Source of the DNA: Pseudohoeflea suaedae
GTDB taxonomy: Bacteria > Pseudomonadota > Alphaproteobacteria > Rhizobiales > Rhizobiaceae
Direction of reading: 5' to 3'
Assembly (NCBI RefSeq): GCF_004354915.1
Contig: NZ_SMSI01000001.1
Location: forward strand, 186,001-250,000
DNA length: 64,000 bases
The notes beneath the pieces were generated by a model. The model searched no databases, was not told where the DNA came from, and saw nothing but the letters and a program-made list of their open reading frames with translations. Below are positions 46,401 through 55,061 of the stretch, in pieces; within the stretch, counting starts at the first letter, position 1; every line of letters starts with the position of its first letter. Position numbers and translations under genes: made by a program.

Positions 46401-48283
46401 ACGGAGAGAAACGCTTCCTTCAGCCGCTCGGAATCCTCATGCAGCGAGAATTGCAGCCCGTCGGCGCGCGCGATTTCCATGTCGTGCAGCAGAACCGCGC
46501 GCTTGGTATCGGCGGTATCGCCGACCGCCAGCTCGTGCGTCTGCTCGGAAATCACCCGGAAGCCGAGATTTTCGAGCAGCGGCACGCGGCGTGACAGCGC
46601 CAGCGGCGTATCCGCATGGAATATCTTGAGACCGAGATGATCGTCGTCATCGTCGTCCTGCCGGTAGAGTGCGATCCGCAATCCGTCTTCGGCTTCGAGC
46701 GACCCCTTGATATCGGCGATATCGGCGACCGCCGACTGCGGATTGAAGCGCTCCTTGTAGGACTGGCTGACATAGATGCGATCTGCATCCTCACCGCCGA
46801 TGGACAGGAACTCGTCTTCCCAGCGCGCGACGATCGCCTTGATGTCGCGCTCGAGCTGATCGTGTGGAATCTCGGGCGTCTTGCCCTCGTAGCGGCCGAT
46901 GATGAAATGGACGCGCGCCACCCCGCCTTCCGGGAAGGAGGGGTAATAGGCGGACAGGCGACCATTATAGGCAACCTTGAGATAGGCCCCGATCTTCTCT
47001 CGAACGGTGGAATCGTACTGATCGCGCGGCACATAGACCATTACGGACACGAATCGATCGAACCGGTCGATGCGCGGCAGGACACGGACGCGCGGACGGT
47101 CCGTGAGTTCATTGATCTTGCGGCAGAAGATGGTGAGCAGATCGGCATCGATCTGGAACAGTTCATCGCGCGGATAGGCTTCGAGCGTATTGAGCAGCAG
47201 CTTGCCGGAATGGCTGTCCGGGTCGTAGCCGAAATTGTCGATCACCTTGGCGAGTTTGGAGCGCAGGAGCGGGATCTCGGTCACCGACCGTGTATAGGCG
47301 GTGGAAGTGAAGAGACCGACCACCCGCAACTCGCCGATGACATTGCCGTCCTCGTCGAAACGCTTGACGCCGACATAGTCCATATGCGCGCGACGGTGGA
47401 CGACCGACCGCACATTGGCCTTGGTGACGATCAGGAAATCCGGGCCGTGCAGGAAATCGAGGATTTCCGGCGACGTCATCACCTGGTCCTTGCCCTGGCG
47501 CAGCACCAGCACGTCCGGATCGGCAAGGATCCCCAGGCCCCGCGAGCCAGCACGCGTGAGCTCGCCGCTGCCCGAAGCCTCGGAATAGACGTATTCGCGC
47601 ATGCCGAGGAAGGTGAAATTGTCGTCGCGCAGCCATGACAGGAAGGCCAGAGCCTCGTCGCGCGCATCCGTCTCGCCTTCATCCACCCGCAGATAGGCGA
47701 TATCGGCGGCAGCCGAATCGATGCGAAGCACCATCGCCTTCCAGTCCTGAACCGCGCTGCGAACCTGGGCGAGCACGAATTCGACGCGTTCGACGAGCGT
47801 CGCGCCGGCTTTCTGCCCGAGCCGCGGCATGTGCAGCTGAATGTGGCTGACCGTGTTCTCCTTCGACCGGTCGATGCCGGGCCGGTAGAGCGTCAGTTCC
47901 TCGCCTTCGCGGACATAGAGGATGGGATGCGCCGTCAGCAGGATCTCGCGAACCTGAGCGGTGACCTCGCCCATCACCGAATCATAGAGAAACGGCTTGT
48001 TTGCGGTGGTGATGCAGAGGATCGAGACCTTCTTGCCATCGCATTCGACATTGTCCGGCTCGAGCAGCGAGATGCGTGGCGCCTTGCCGTCCCAGGCGCG
48101 GATCTCCTTCTCGGATTGCGCCGCGATACTGGCAAGGTCCTCTGGAGAATACTGGGAGAGATCGTCGGGACTGGTTCCGGAAAACAGGATGTCCGGATCG
48201 ACCGAAGGGTCTTTCTGCTTGGCGGCGGCCTTCTTCACGGAAGCCAGGATCTCGGCGACCGCGTCATCATGCGTGGATGTCAT
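43487..48283 (-). CDS. NAD-specific glutamate dehydrogenase, large (180-kDa) type
   Basis: Catabolic enzyme converting glutamate to 2-oxoglutarate and ammonia, 1,598 residues. It has a long N-terminal regulatory region with ACT-like segments, then the catalytic core: FGPIARGGLRWSDRAQDYR, VPVGAKGGFYPKR, GIGDMSGDVFGNGMLLS, WFGGIGTYIKA, VIGEGANLGVTQRGRI and the NCSD region. The C-terminal part is helical. The ATG at 48283 has GGGGAG upstream; the frame is open further but without homology. Long antisense frames across this gene are composition artefacts. Confidence 0.96.
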   Translation of the reverse strand: MTSTHDDAVAEILASVKKAAAKQKDPSVDPDILFSGTSPDDLSQYSPEDLASIAAQSEKEIRAWDGKAPRISLLEPDNVECDGKKVSILCITTANKPFLYDSVMGEVTAQVREILLTAHPILYVREGEELTLYRPGIDRSKENTVSHIQLHMPRLGQKAGATLVERVEFVLAQVRSAVQDWKAMVLRIDSAAADIAYLRVDEGETDARDEALAFLSWLRDDNFTFLGMREYVYSEASGSGELTRAGSRGLGILADPDVLVLRQGKDQVMTSPEILDFLHGPDFLIVTKANVRSVVHRRAHMDYVGVKRFDEDGNVIGELRVVGLFTSTAYTRSVTEIPLLRSKLAKVIDNFGYDPDSHSGKLLLNTLEAYPRDELFQIDADLLTIFCRKINELTDRPRVRVLPRIDRFDRFVSVMVYVPRDQYDSTVREKIGAYLKVAYNGRLSAYYPSFPEGGVARVHFIIGRYEGKTPEIPHDQLERDIKAIVARWEDEFLSIGGEDADRIYVSQSYKERFNPQSAVADIADIKGSLEAEDGLRIALYRQDDDDDDHLGLKIFHADTPLALSRRVPLLENLGFRVISEQTHELAVGDTADTKRAVLLHDMEIARADGLQFSLHEDSERLKEAFLSVWRGEIDNDGFNRLVVRAGLSAREAMVLRAIARYLRQAGLHYSQDYISDTLSRYPDISVKLFDLFRTRFDPDLGDMSREEALERISASIEEDLAEVPSQDDDRIIRRFVNAITSMLRTNYFQRDDNGHPRPNLAFKLDPRALEALPEPRPFREIFVYGAAVEGVHLRFGPIARGGLRWSDRAQDYRTEVLGLVKAQQVKNAVIVPVGAKGGFYPKRLPVDGGREAVFEAGRDAYKLFIRTLLSVTDNLDGDTVLPPADTVRHDGDDPYFVVAADKGTATFSDTANAISQEQDFWLDDAFASGGSAGYDHKKMGITARGAWEAVKRHFREMDIDIQSQPFTVAGIGDMSGDVFGNGMLLSEEIRLVAAYDHRDIFIDPNPDFVAGFAERKRLFDLPRTSWQDYDKEKMSPGGMIIPRSLKSVELTGEAAKAIGMEPGRTTPQDIMSAILRMEVDLLWFGGIGTYIKADGEADTDVGDRANDVIRVTADEVQAKVIGEGANLGVTQRGRIAYAAKGGRCNSDAIDNSAGVNSSDVEVNIKIALANAMREDRLTRENRNTLLASMTDAVAELVLRNNYLQTLAISLAHNEGLAGLSEHARLMNALESRDLLKRRVETLPDDAAIAERRAAGRALTRPEIGVLLSYAKIVLFDEIVGSDLPDDPYFEDALMSYFPPKMQDDYRRDIETHRLRREIVATLLGNDAINRGGPAFVIHMGDQSGATAPDVVRAFVMARDGLSLPDLYDRVDALDTKVPGELQNELYARIGQALSASSTWALKTGTAMSGEISATVAEMRAAVAEHLPTLLGAVPEFLEGEIDETKSRLTELGIPAGLAADIAHLSVRVMVPDVLRVARLSGESIDKVIQTYFAITEAFRIGRIQAAAGRLQPADHYENLALGRNLDEIYEARRVIAISALTSFADAEDPFESWRAENHGRIGHVAGQILQLAETGELTVAKLTVAAGMMSDLARSLRA

Positions 48284-48509
48284 CTCATCACTCCCCGTTG
48301 CCGGAGTTATTATTGGACCCGCGGAGAACGCTCCCCCACCCGGGCTGCGGTCGTTGAATAACCGGCTTGTGAGGACATTACATGACAGCCGGGACAAAAC
48401 AACCAAAGGCTGGAAAGATGCTTTCGATGATAAAACAGGCACCGCCGAACCTTGCTGCGCGGCGCGCATGTGTTAGGACAGAAAGAGCCTGAAACCGCCG
48501 GAAACGGGT

Positions 48510-48758
48510 ATGATGAACGATCACGACGAGACCAGCCGCAAGGCGCGGAAAGAGCTCGAAAGGCTTTCCGATCAGGGCAACCTCTCGGCAAGCCCGCTGC
48601 TCAGGCAGTCGACCGACGGGTTGCGCCGCCACTTTTCAGCCTCCGATGCCGACCAGACCGATTCGTCCGAACTCTGGGGCACCCGCATCGGCCGCGGGCT
48701 GGCGGCCGCGGCCTTTGTCGTGCTCGTCTTCTGGCTGATCTTCGGAGTTCTCGGATGA
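48510..48758 (+). CDS. Small single-helix membrane protein
   Basis: Protein of 82 residues: a charged N-terminal cytoplasmic part (residues 1-60, with KARKELERLSDQGNLSASPL) and one C-terminal membrane helix at about 62-81 (GLAAAAFVVLVFWLIFGVLG). No named function. Its stop overlaps the pdxY start (ATGA), so the two are translated together. Two ATGs in a row make the exact start uncertain. Confidence 0.75.
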   Translation: MMNDHDETSRKARKELERLSDQGNLSASPLLRQSTDGLRRHFSASDADQTDSSELWGTRIGRGLAAAAFVVLVFWLIFGVLG

Positions 48759-49636
48759 GCCAGACCGGTGCGCCCGACGATGTCCGCCACCCGGCGGTTC
48801 TCGCCATTTCAAGTCACGTCGTGCGCGGCTCCGTCGGCAATCGCGCGCTGGTATTCGCGCTTGAAACACTCGGCTTCCCGGTATGGTCCCTGCCCACGGT
48901 CACGCTGCCTTGGCACCCCGGCCATTCGCTTGCCACCCGCATCGTTCCGGATGCGGAACAGTTCGCCAGCCTGGCCGGCGATCTCGCCAATGCGCCCTGG
49001 ATAGGCGAAGTGGGCGCGATCCTGACCGGCTATATCGGCGATGTCGGCCAGATCGAGCCGGTGGCCCGGTTGATCGAGACCATCAAGGACAAGAACCCCG
49101 ATACACTCTATCTCTGCGATCCCGTCATGGGAGACGGCGAACGCCTCTATGTGCCCGGACCGCTGGCGGAGGGCATTCGGGATCGGCTGATTCCCCTCGC
49201 CGACATCGCCACGCCCAACGTCTTCGAGCTGGGCTGGCTCAGCGGCGCGAAGATCCCGGACACCAAGGCACTTGTCGAAGCCGCGCAGACACTTGGTCCC
49301 GCACGTGTTCTCGTGACGTCGGCTTTCGCGATGATGAAGGGCAATACGGGCACCATGCTGGTCGAGGGAGACCAGGTGATGATGGCCGAGCACCGGGTGA
49401 TCGCGAACCCGCCGAATGGTCTCGGCGATCTCCTGTCCGCCACCTTTCTTGCCCGTCTGATCGAGGGCAATTCCAGCGAAAAGGCCTTGCGGCTCGCAAC
49501 CGGCGCGGTCTTCGAGATCCTTGCCCGCACGTCGAAACGCGGGGCCGACGAACTCACGCTCGAGACCGACGCGCAAAGCCTGAAGACGCCGATGGCGATG
49601 ATTCACATGCGCCGCGTCGTCACCGGGCCGAAATGA
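48755..49636 (+). CDS. pdxY: Pyridoxal kinase
   Basis: Ribokinase-fold kinase of 293 residues that phosphorylates pyridoxal in the vitamin B6 salvage pathway. Motifs: VLAISSHVVRGSVGNRA at the start, LPTVTLPWHPGH, GYIGDVGQ, YLCDPVMGDGERLYV with the ATP-site Asp, TPNVFELGWLSG, and the anion-hole region NPPNGLGDLLSATF, in which Asn replaces the Thr of the usual GTGD-type loop but the catalytic Asp is kept. The start overlaps the stop of the small membrane gene. Confidence 0.92.
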   Translation: MSQTGAPDDVRHPAVLAISSHVVRGSVGNRALVFALETLGFPVWSLPTVTLPWHPGHSLATRIVPDAEQFASLAGDLANAPWIGEVGAILTGYIGDVGQIEPVARLIETIKDKNPDTLYLCDPVMGDGERLYVPGPLAEGIRDRLIPLADIATPNVFELGWLSGAKIPDTKALVEAAQTLGPARVLVTSAFAMMKGNTGTMLVEGDQVMMAEHRVIANPPNGLGDLLSATFLARLIEGNSSEKALRLATGAVFEILARTSKRGADELTLETDAQSLKTPMAMIHMRRVVTGPK

Positions 49637-49650
49637 CCGCCTGAGAAATC

Positions 49651-50397
49651 ATGAGCCGGCTTAGAAATTTTTCGCCCGACACCGCTCTCTGTGGCGTTGA
49701 CGGCTGCCCGGCGGGCTGGGTCGCGGTGCACGGGGCGATATCCGATCCGCGGATGTCCGTCTTTTCCGACTTTGCATCACTGGTCGACCGTCTCGGACCC
49801 GGCGCGATCATCGCGGTGGACATGCCGATAGGCCTGCCGGACGTCGTGACAGGCGGCGGGCGCGGACCGGAACAGGCGATCCGCCCCCATCTGGGGCAAC
49901 GCCAGTCGAGCGTCTTTTCCATACCCGCGCGCGGGGCGGTTGAGGCGGCGGATTATCGTTCGGCTTGCGACATATCGCTCCGAACCTCGAACCCGCCGCG
50001 CAAGGTTTCCAAACAGGCCTTCCATCTGTTTCCAAAAATCCTGGAGATCGATGCCAGCCTGCGAAACGACGAAGCGCTTCGGGATCGGGTGATCGAATGC
50101 CATCCTGAATTCTCCTTCTGCGTGCTCAATTTCATGTCGGCGATGGCAACGCCCAAGAAGATCAAGGGCCGGGTCAATCCGGCCGGCATTGCCGAGCGTG
50201 TGGCGCTGTTGACGAAGCTCGGAATGCCGGAAAGCTTCTTCGCGGCTCCACCCCCGCGCGGCGTGGCGCTGGACGACCGGGTGGATGCCGCCGTGAACCT
50301 GCTGATCGCAGCCCGCCATCGCGACGGCAGCACCCGGACATGGCCCGAAAGTCCCGCCCGCGACAGTCACGGCATTCCGGTCGCCATCCACGGCTGA
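49651..50397 (+). CDS. DUF429 domain protein
   Basis: Protein of 248 residues with an RNase-H-like DUF429 pattern: GVDGCPAGWVAV at the start, IIAVDMPIGLPD with acidic residues, RQSSVFSIPARGAV, SKQAFHLFPKILEID, and ECHPEFSFCVLN. DUF429 proteins may be nucleases or nucleotide-binding proteins; function is not established. It follows pdxY after 14 bases and is probably in its operon. Confidence 0.85.
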   Translation: MSRLRNFSPDTALCGVDGCPAGWVAVHGAISDPRMSVFSDFASLVDRLGPGAIIAVDMPIGLPDVVTGGGRGPEQAIRPHLGQRQSSVFSIPARGAVEAADYRSACDISLRTSNPPRKVSKQAFHLFPKILEIDASLRNDEALRDRVIECHPEFSFCVLNFMSAMATPKKIKGRVNPAGIAERVALLTKLGMPESFFAAPPPRGVALDDRVDAAVNLLIAARHRDGSTRTWPESPARDSHGIPVAIHG

Positions 50398-50455
50398 GCG
50401 CCCGCCGGGGTCGGGGAATATTGATATCCCCGCAGAACCCCGCTAATTGGCTTGT

Positions 50456-51106
50456 ATGAGCAAATTCCCGGAACGTCTTCTCGCCGGTTATCAGACCTTC
50501 ATGACCGGCCGTTACACCGCCGAGCGCGCGCGCTACAGGCAGCTTGCAGAAACCGGCCAGGAGCCGCACACGCTGGTGATCGCCTGCTGCGATTCACGCG
50601 CGGCGCCGGAAACCATCTTCGATTGCGGTCCCGGCGAGCTTTTCGTCGTCCGCAACGTCGCCAATCTGATGCCGCCCTACGAGCCGGACGGCAATTACCA
50701 TTCGACGTCGGCGGCGCTCGAATTCGCCGTCCAGGCGCTGAAGATCCGCAATATCCTGGTCATGGGCCATGGCCGCTGCGGCGGTATCGCCGCGAGCCTC
50801 GACCCCGCCGCCAAGCCGCTTTCCCCCGGCGATTTCATCGGCCAGTGGATCAGCCTGTTGAAGCCGGCGGCGGAGAAGATCCAGGAATCGAGCCTGATGA
50901 CGGGCTCCGAGCGCCAGACCGCGATGGAGCGCATATCGATCCGCAACTCGATCTCCAATCTCCGCACCTTCCCTTGCGTGAAGATCCTCGAGGATAAGGG
51001 CAAGCTGGAAATCCACGGCGCCTGGTTCGATATTTCCTCGGGCGAATTGTGGGTCATGGACAAGGACAGCGGCGATTTCGTCCGCCCCGAGGTGGAAGTG
51101 GCCTGA
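50456..51106 (+). CDS. Beta-class carbonic anhydrase
   Basis: Zinc enzyme interconverting CO2 and bicarbonate, 216 residues. Ligand and catalytic motifs: CCDSR (Cys44, Asp46, Arg48), HGRCGG (His105, Cys108), and VVRNVANLMPP. ATG 50456 is used; a TTG three codons upstream is also open. The gene stands between the DUF429 gene and a small secreted protein gene. Confidence 0.95.
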   Translation: MSKFPERLLAGYQTFMTGRYTAERARYRQLAETGQEPHTLVIACCDSRAAPETIFDCGPGELFVVRNVANLMPPYEPDGNYHSTSAALEFAVQALKIRNILVMGHGRCGGIAASLDPAAKPLSPGDFIGQWISLLKPAAEKIQESSLMTGSERQTAMERISIRNSISNLRTFPCVKILEDKGKLEIHGAWFDISSGELWVMDKDSGDFVRPEVEVA

Positions 51107-51146
51107 CGGGGACCGGCACTGGTCCCGCCACATGATGGAGGAACCG

Positions 51147-51566
51147 ATGCCGAAACTCTTTGCCCTGCTGCTGGGCGCGATCGCCCTTTCGGCGGCACCT
51201 TGCCGTGCCGATAGCGGAGCGCCGGTCCTCGACCGGTGGTATCCGGCACTTTTTGCCGCCGATGCAGAGAAGCTCGCCTCGCTGCTGACCGATGACGCGG
51301 AAATCCGCATGGACGATCTGGGTATCACCCAGACGAAGCAGGAATTTCTGGGTTCGCTCGGCGAGTGGAAGGACAGCATCGAAGGCGCAAGCTTCGACTG
51401 GCGGCTCGATACCGGTGTCCCGGCGACCGATTCCGGGGCCACGGCGCTCGTCTGCTACCGTTTCCCCGCCAATGAACTCTATACCCGCGAAGTCTTCACC
51501 TTCGCGGGCGGCAGGATCACCGGAAGCGTGCAGACGATGGAAGGCGAGAGCTGCGCCGACTTCTAG
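51147..51566 (+). CDS. Secreted NTF2/SnoaL-like protein
   Basis: Periplasmic protein of 139 residues: signal peptide MPKLFALLLGAIALSAAPCRA with cleavage near residue 21, then an NTF2-like fold (VLDRWYPALFAADAEKLASLL, DDAEIRMDDLGI, REVFTFAGGRITGSVQTM). No active-site pattern can be assigned. ATG 51147 has GGAGG about eight bases ahead, which decides it over an upstream ATG at 51132. Confidence 0.78.
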   Translation: MPKLFALLLGAIALSAAPCRADSGAPVLDRWYPALFAADAEKLASLLTDDAEIRMDDLGITQTKQEFLGSLGEWKDSIEGASFDWRLDTGVPATDSGATALVCYRFPANELYTREVFTFAGGRITGSVQTMEGESCADF

Positions 51567-51602
51567 GCCGGGCTCCCGCCTTCGTCGCCAGTCCCCGAGC
51601 CG

Positions 51603-52424
51603 TCAGCTGCCGTCGATCTCGGCGCCGATGATGGCGATGGCCTTCTGGTAGACGCCGGCGGCATTCCAGCCCTGGATGGCGCGGAAATTGGTCTGTCCGG
51701 GCTGATAGCCGCCGCCACGCTGCCAGCCATGGGCGCGCAGGAAGTTGGCCGTCGAGGCGAGCGCGTCGGCCTTCGAGCGCAGGTCCACCGAACGGTTGCC
51801 GTCGCCCGACGCGCCGTAATTGATCACGTTGCGCGGCAGGAACTGGGTCTGACCGATTTCGCCGTGCGCCGCGCCCTTGAATTCCGGGCTGACCCAGCCG
51901 CGCTCGATCAGATCGAGCAGCGCATAGAGCTGGTCGGTGAAATAGGCCGAACGGCGGCAGTCATAGGCGAGTGTCGCAACCGCGGAAACGGTGTGCTGAT
52001 TGCCCATGAAGGAGCCGAAGCCGCTCTCCATGCCCCAGATGGCCAGAAGCGGGCCGGCGGGCACGCCGTAATTCTTCTCGATAGCCTGGAACAGCGCCGC
52101 ATTCGAACGCTTCAGCTGCTTGCCGCGCGAAATGATGGCATTCGCACCGCGCTTTGCCATGAACTGTTCGAGCGAGAGCTTGAACGTGTGCTGGTTGCGG
52201 TCGAGGCTGATGGTCTTGGTGGCGTAACGTACATTGCGGAAGGCGGAATCGAGCGTCCGCGGTGAAACGCCGCGCTGGGCGGCTTCCGACTTGAACTGAC
52301 CGATCCAGTTATTGAACCCGCCGGCGTTGTTGCCGCATTGCGCCGCGAAGGCGGGAGAGGAAATGCCTGCTGCAAGAAGCGCGGCTGCAAGAATACCGAA
52401 ACGACGCCGACCGTGTCTGACCAT
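51603..52424 (-). CDS. Lytic murein transglycosylase, MltB-like
   Basis: Periplasmic peptidoglycan-cleaving enzyme of 273 residues. A signal peptide covers residues 1-28 (FGILAAALLAAGISSPAFAA). The catalytic Glu133 is in LAIWGMESGFGSFMG; further motifs are YDCRRSAYFTDQLYALLDL, HGEIGQTQFLPRNVINYG and the final FRAIQGWNAAGVYQKAIA. It lacks a lipobox, so it is soluble rather than a lipoprotein. Same strand as asd but separated by a terminator. Confidence 0.92.
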   Translation of the reverse strand: MVRHGRRRFGILAAALLAAGISSPAFAAQCGNNAGGFNNWIGQFKSEAAQRGVSPRTLDSAFRNVRYATKTISLDRNQHTFKLSLEQFMAKRGANAIISRGKQLKRSNAALFQAIEKNYGVPAGPLLAIWGMESGFGSFMGNQHTVSAVATLAYDCRRSAYFTDQLYALLDLIERGWVSPEFKGAAHGEIGQTQFLPRNVINYGASGDGNRSVDLRSKADALASTANFLRAHGWQRGGGYQPGQTNFRAIQGWNAAGVYQKAIAIIGAEIDGS

Positions 52425-52504
52425 GTTTTAGAAACCTCTATTTAGAAGAATTCCGCCCCGCGCGGACTTTGCCAGTAATGAGCAAGAAAGTCACGGGAGC
52501 CTCT

Positions 52505-52544
52505 GAAAAATGAAAAGAGCCCGCGCCTGAACGCGGGCCCTCTC
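52505..52544 (-). terminator. Terminator after asd
   Basis: Minus-strand stem GGGCCCGCG / CGCGGGCTC with a six-base loop and a TTTTCATTTTT tail, about 35 bases past the asd stop. Confidence 0.85.
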
Positions 52545-52578
52545 CATTCGGTTCCAATTCGGTTCCGGATATGCCCGA

Positions 52579-53610
52579 TCAGGCGGCGGCCTGGCTCTTC
52601 AGGAGGCCGCGATTGACGAGCAGTTCGGCGATCTGGATCGTGTTCAGCGCCGCGCCCTTGCGCAGGTTGTCGGACACCACCCACATGTTCAGACCGTTCT
52701 CGACGGTCGCGTCCTCGCGAATGCGTGAAATGAAGGTCGCGTCATCACCGGCGCTTTCATAGGGCGTGACGTAGCCGCCCGGCTCATGCTTGTCGACGAC
52801 GAGGCAGCCCGGCGCCTCGCGCAGGATGTCGCGGGCTTCGTCGGCGGTGATCTCGTTTTCGAATTCGATATTCACCGATTCCGCATGACCGATGAAGACC
52901 GGCACGCGTACCGCCGTGCAGGTGACCTTGATCTTCGGATCGAGCATCTTCTTGGTCTCGGCCAGAACCTTCCACTCTTCCTTGGTGTAGCCGTCTTCCA
53001 TGAAGGTATCGATGTGCGGAATGACGTTGAAGGCGATGCGCTTGGGAAACTTCTTGGATTCGATCGGATCGGCCACGAAGACCGCGCGCGTCTGGTTGAA
53101 CAGCTCGTCCATGGCGTCCTTGCCGGCGCCGGACACCGACTGGTAGGTCGAAACCACCACGCGCTTGATCTTCGCCCTGTCGTGCAGCGGCTTGAGCGCG
53201 ACGACGAGCTGCGCGGTCGAGCAGTTCGGGTTGGCGATGATGTTCTTCTTGCGGAAGCCCTCGATTGCGTCAGGGTTCACTTCCGGAACGATCAGCGGCA
53301 CTTCGGAATCATAACGCCAGGCCGACGAGTTATCGATGACGACGCAGCCGGCGGCGGCGATCTTCGGCGAGAACTTCTGCGAGACGGAGGCGCCTGCCGA
53401 CATCAGGCAGATGTCAGTGTCGGAGAAATCATGGGTTTCGAGGTTCTTGACGGTGAGCGTCTTGTCCCCGAACGACACCTCGGTGCCGATCGAACGGCTG
53501 GAGGCCAGCGCGATGACTTCATCGGCCGGAAAGTTGCGTTCGGCGAGGATGTTGAGCATCTCCCGGCCGACATTGCCGGTGGCACCGGCGATTGCGATTT
53601 TGAAACCCAT
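52579..53610 (-). CDS. asd: Aspartate-semialdehyde dehydrogenase
   Basis: Makes aspartate semialdehyde for lysine, diaminopimelate, methionine and threonine synthesis, 343 residues. Motifs: IAIAGATGNVGREML at the start, SAGASVSQKFSP, catalytic Cys130 in NPNCSTAQLV, HAESVNIEFE with the catalytic His, and the C-terminal DNLRKGAALNTIQIAE. It is a single gene with its own terminator. Confidence 0.97.
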   Translation of the reverse strand: MGFKIAIAGATGNVGREMLNILAERNFPADEVIALASSRSIGTEVSFGDKTLTVKNLETHDFSDTDICLMSAGASVSQKFSPKIAAAGCVVIDNSSAWRYDSEVPLIVPEVNPDAIEGFRKKNIIANPNCSTAQLVVALKPLHDRAKIKRVVVSTYQSVSGAGKDAMDELFNQTRAVFVADPIESKKFPKRIAFNVIPHIDTFMEDGYTKEEWKVLAETKKMLDPKIKVTCTAVRVPVFIGHAESVNIEFENEITADEARDILREAPGCLVVDKHEPGGYVTPYESAGDDATFISRIREDATVENGLNMWVVSDNLRKGAALNTIQIAELLVNRGLLKSQAAA

Positions 53611-53673
53611 GTTACCTTGCTCCGTTCTCCCCCTTGCTTTTGGTCAAGCACCACTCATCCCGCCCCCGGGAGA

Positions 53674-53811
53674 GTGTGGGGCGGAAGCGTTCAGATCGTG
53701 GTTTTGGTCTTGATCGTTGTCATGGCGGGAGCCTTCATGATCCAGAAGCCGCCAAAAGTCAATCAAAACGACGTCGCGCGCCGCATGGCCAGGCCCGCGA
53801 CGCGCGATTGA
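53674..53811 (+). CDS. Possible small single-pass membrane protein, 45 aa
   Basis: Candidate small gene starting GTG at 53674, giving a short Gly-rich start, a hydrophobic helix (SVQIVVLVLIVVMAGAFM) and a polar tail KPPKVNQNDVARRM. GGGAGA directly precedes the GTG, closer than ideal; GTG 53698 is an alternative. It lies in the asd-leuB gap on the opposite strand. Weak support; a chance frame is possible. Confidence 0.3.
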   Translation: MWGGSVQIVVLVLIVVMAGAFMIQKPPKVNQNDVARRMARPATRD

Positions 53812-53830
53812 AAACAAACCCGCGTGCGGC

Positions 53831-54934
53831 TCAGCCGGCGTAGGCCTTGACCACAGCATCGCCCATCTCGCTGGTGGAGACCCTGGTGCAGCCCTCGGAC
53901 ATGATGTCGCCGGTGCGCAGGCCGGAATCGAGCACGCTCGAGATCGCGGCTTCCAGGCGGTCGGCTTCCGCCACCATGTTGAAGGAATAGCGCAGGCACA
54001 TGGCAAAGGAGGCGATCATGGCGATCGGATTGGCAATGCCCTGACCGGCGATGTCCGGCGCAGACCCGTGCACCGGCTCGTAAAGCGCCTTGCGGCTGCC
54101 GGTCTTCGGATCGGGCGCGCCGAGCGAGGCCGACGGCAGCATGCCGAGCGAACCGGTCAGCATGGCGGCGACGTCGGACAGCATGTCGCCGAACAGGTTG
54201 TCGGTGACGATGACGTCGAACTGCTTGGGCCAGCGCACGAGCTGCATGCCGCCGGCATCGGCCAGCATGTGAGAAAGCTTGACGTCGGAATATTTCGCCT
54301 TGTGGGTGGCGGTCACCACCTCGTTCCACAACACGCCCGACTTCATGACGTTGCGCTTTTCCATCGAGCAGACTTCGTTGCGGCGGGTACGCGCCAGTTC
54401 GAAGGCGACGCCGGAGATGCGCTCGATCTCGTAGGTGTCGTAGACCTGTGTGTCGATACCGCGCTTCTGGCCGTTGCCGAGATCGATGATCTCCTTCGGC
54501 TCGCCGAAATAAACGCCGCCGGTCAGCTCGCGAACGATCAGGATGTCGAGGCCTTCGACCACTTCCGGCTTCAGCGACGAGGATGCGGCCAATGCCGGAT
54601 AGCAGATGGCGGGGCGCAGGTTGGCGAAAAGCTCCATGTCCTTGCGAAGACGCAGGAGACCGGCTTCCGGGCGAACCTCATAGGGCACGCCGTCCCACTT
54701 CGGACCGCCGACGGCGCCGAAGAGCACCGCGTCCGCTGCCATCGCCTTTTCCATGTCGGCGTCCGAGATCGCCGCGCCGTGCGCGTCATAGGCCGAACCG
54801 CCGACCAGTCCCTCATCGGTTTCGAACCCGGCGGATTCTTCCGCGTTCATGAATGCGATGAGCTTGCGGACTTCGCTCATGGCCTCGGGGCCGATGCCGT
54901 CGCCGGGAAGCAGGAAGAGTTTGCGGTTAGCCAT
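53831..54934 (-). CDS. leuB: 3-isopropylmalate dehydrogenase
   Basis: Oxidises 3-isopropylmalate in leucine synthesis, 367 residues. Motifs: [15 protein letters not shown] at the start, [19 protein letters not shown], the substrate Tyr region [26 protein letters not shown], and [17 protein letters not shown]. It lies on the same strand as leuD with an ACP and ketosynthase gene between them. leuC is not in the window. Confidence 0.97.
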   Translation of the reverse strand: MANRKLFLLPGDGIGPEAMSEVRKLIAFMNAEESAGFETDEGLVGGSAYDAHGAAISDADMEKAMAADAVLFGAVGGPKWDGVPYEVRPEAGLLRLRKDMELFANLRPAICYPALAASSSLKPEVVEGLDILIVRELTGGVYFGEPKEIIDLGNGQKRGIDTQVYDTYEIERISGVAFELARTRRNEVCSMEKRNVMKSGVLWNEVVTATHKAKYSDVKLSHMLADAGGMQLVRWPKQFDVIVTDNLFGDMLSDVAAMLTGSLGMLPSASLGAPDPKTGSRKALYEPVHGSAPDIAGQGIANPIAMIASFAMCLRYSFNMVAEADRLEAAISSVLDSGLRTGDIMSEGCTRVSTSEMGDAVVKAYAG

Positions 54935-55061
54935 GGAATTTGCCTCGAAATGGATTTGTCTTCGGCGCTGTTCTTAGAGCCTTCCACCGCCGGATGGAAG
55001 ACGCTTCATCCCGGTTCCTGCCCTTCGGCCTGCGTCGCGATGTCGAGGACTGTCGCTCGCC

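Noticed and set aside
44009-46594. 861-codon open frame antisense to glutamate dehydrogenase
   Set aside because: A by-product of codon bias opposite a very long conserved gene; no family features.
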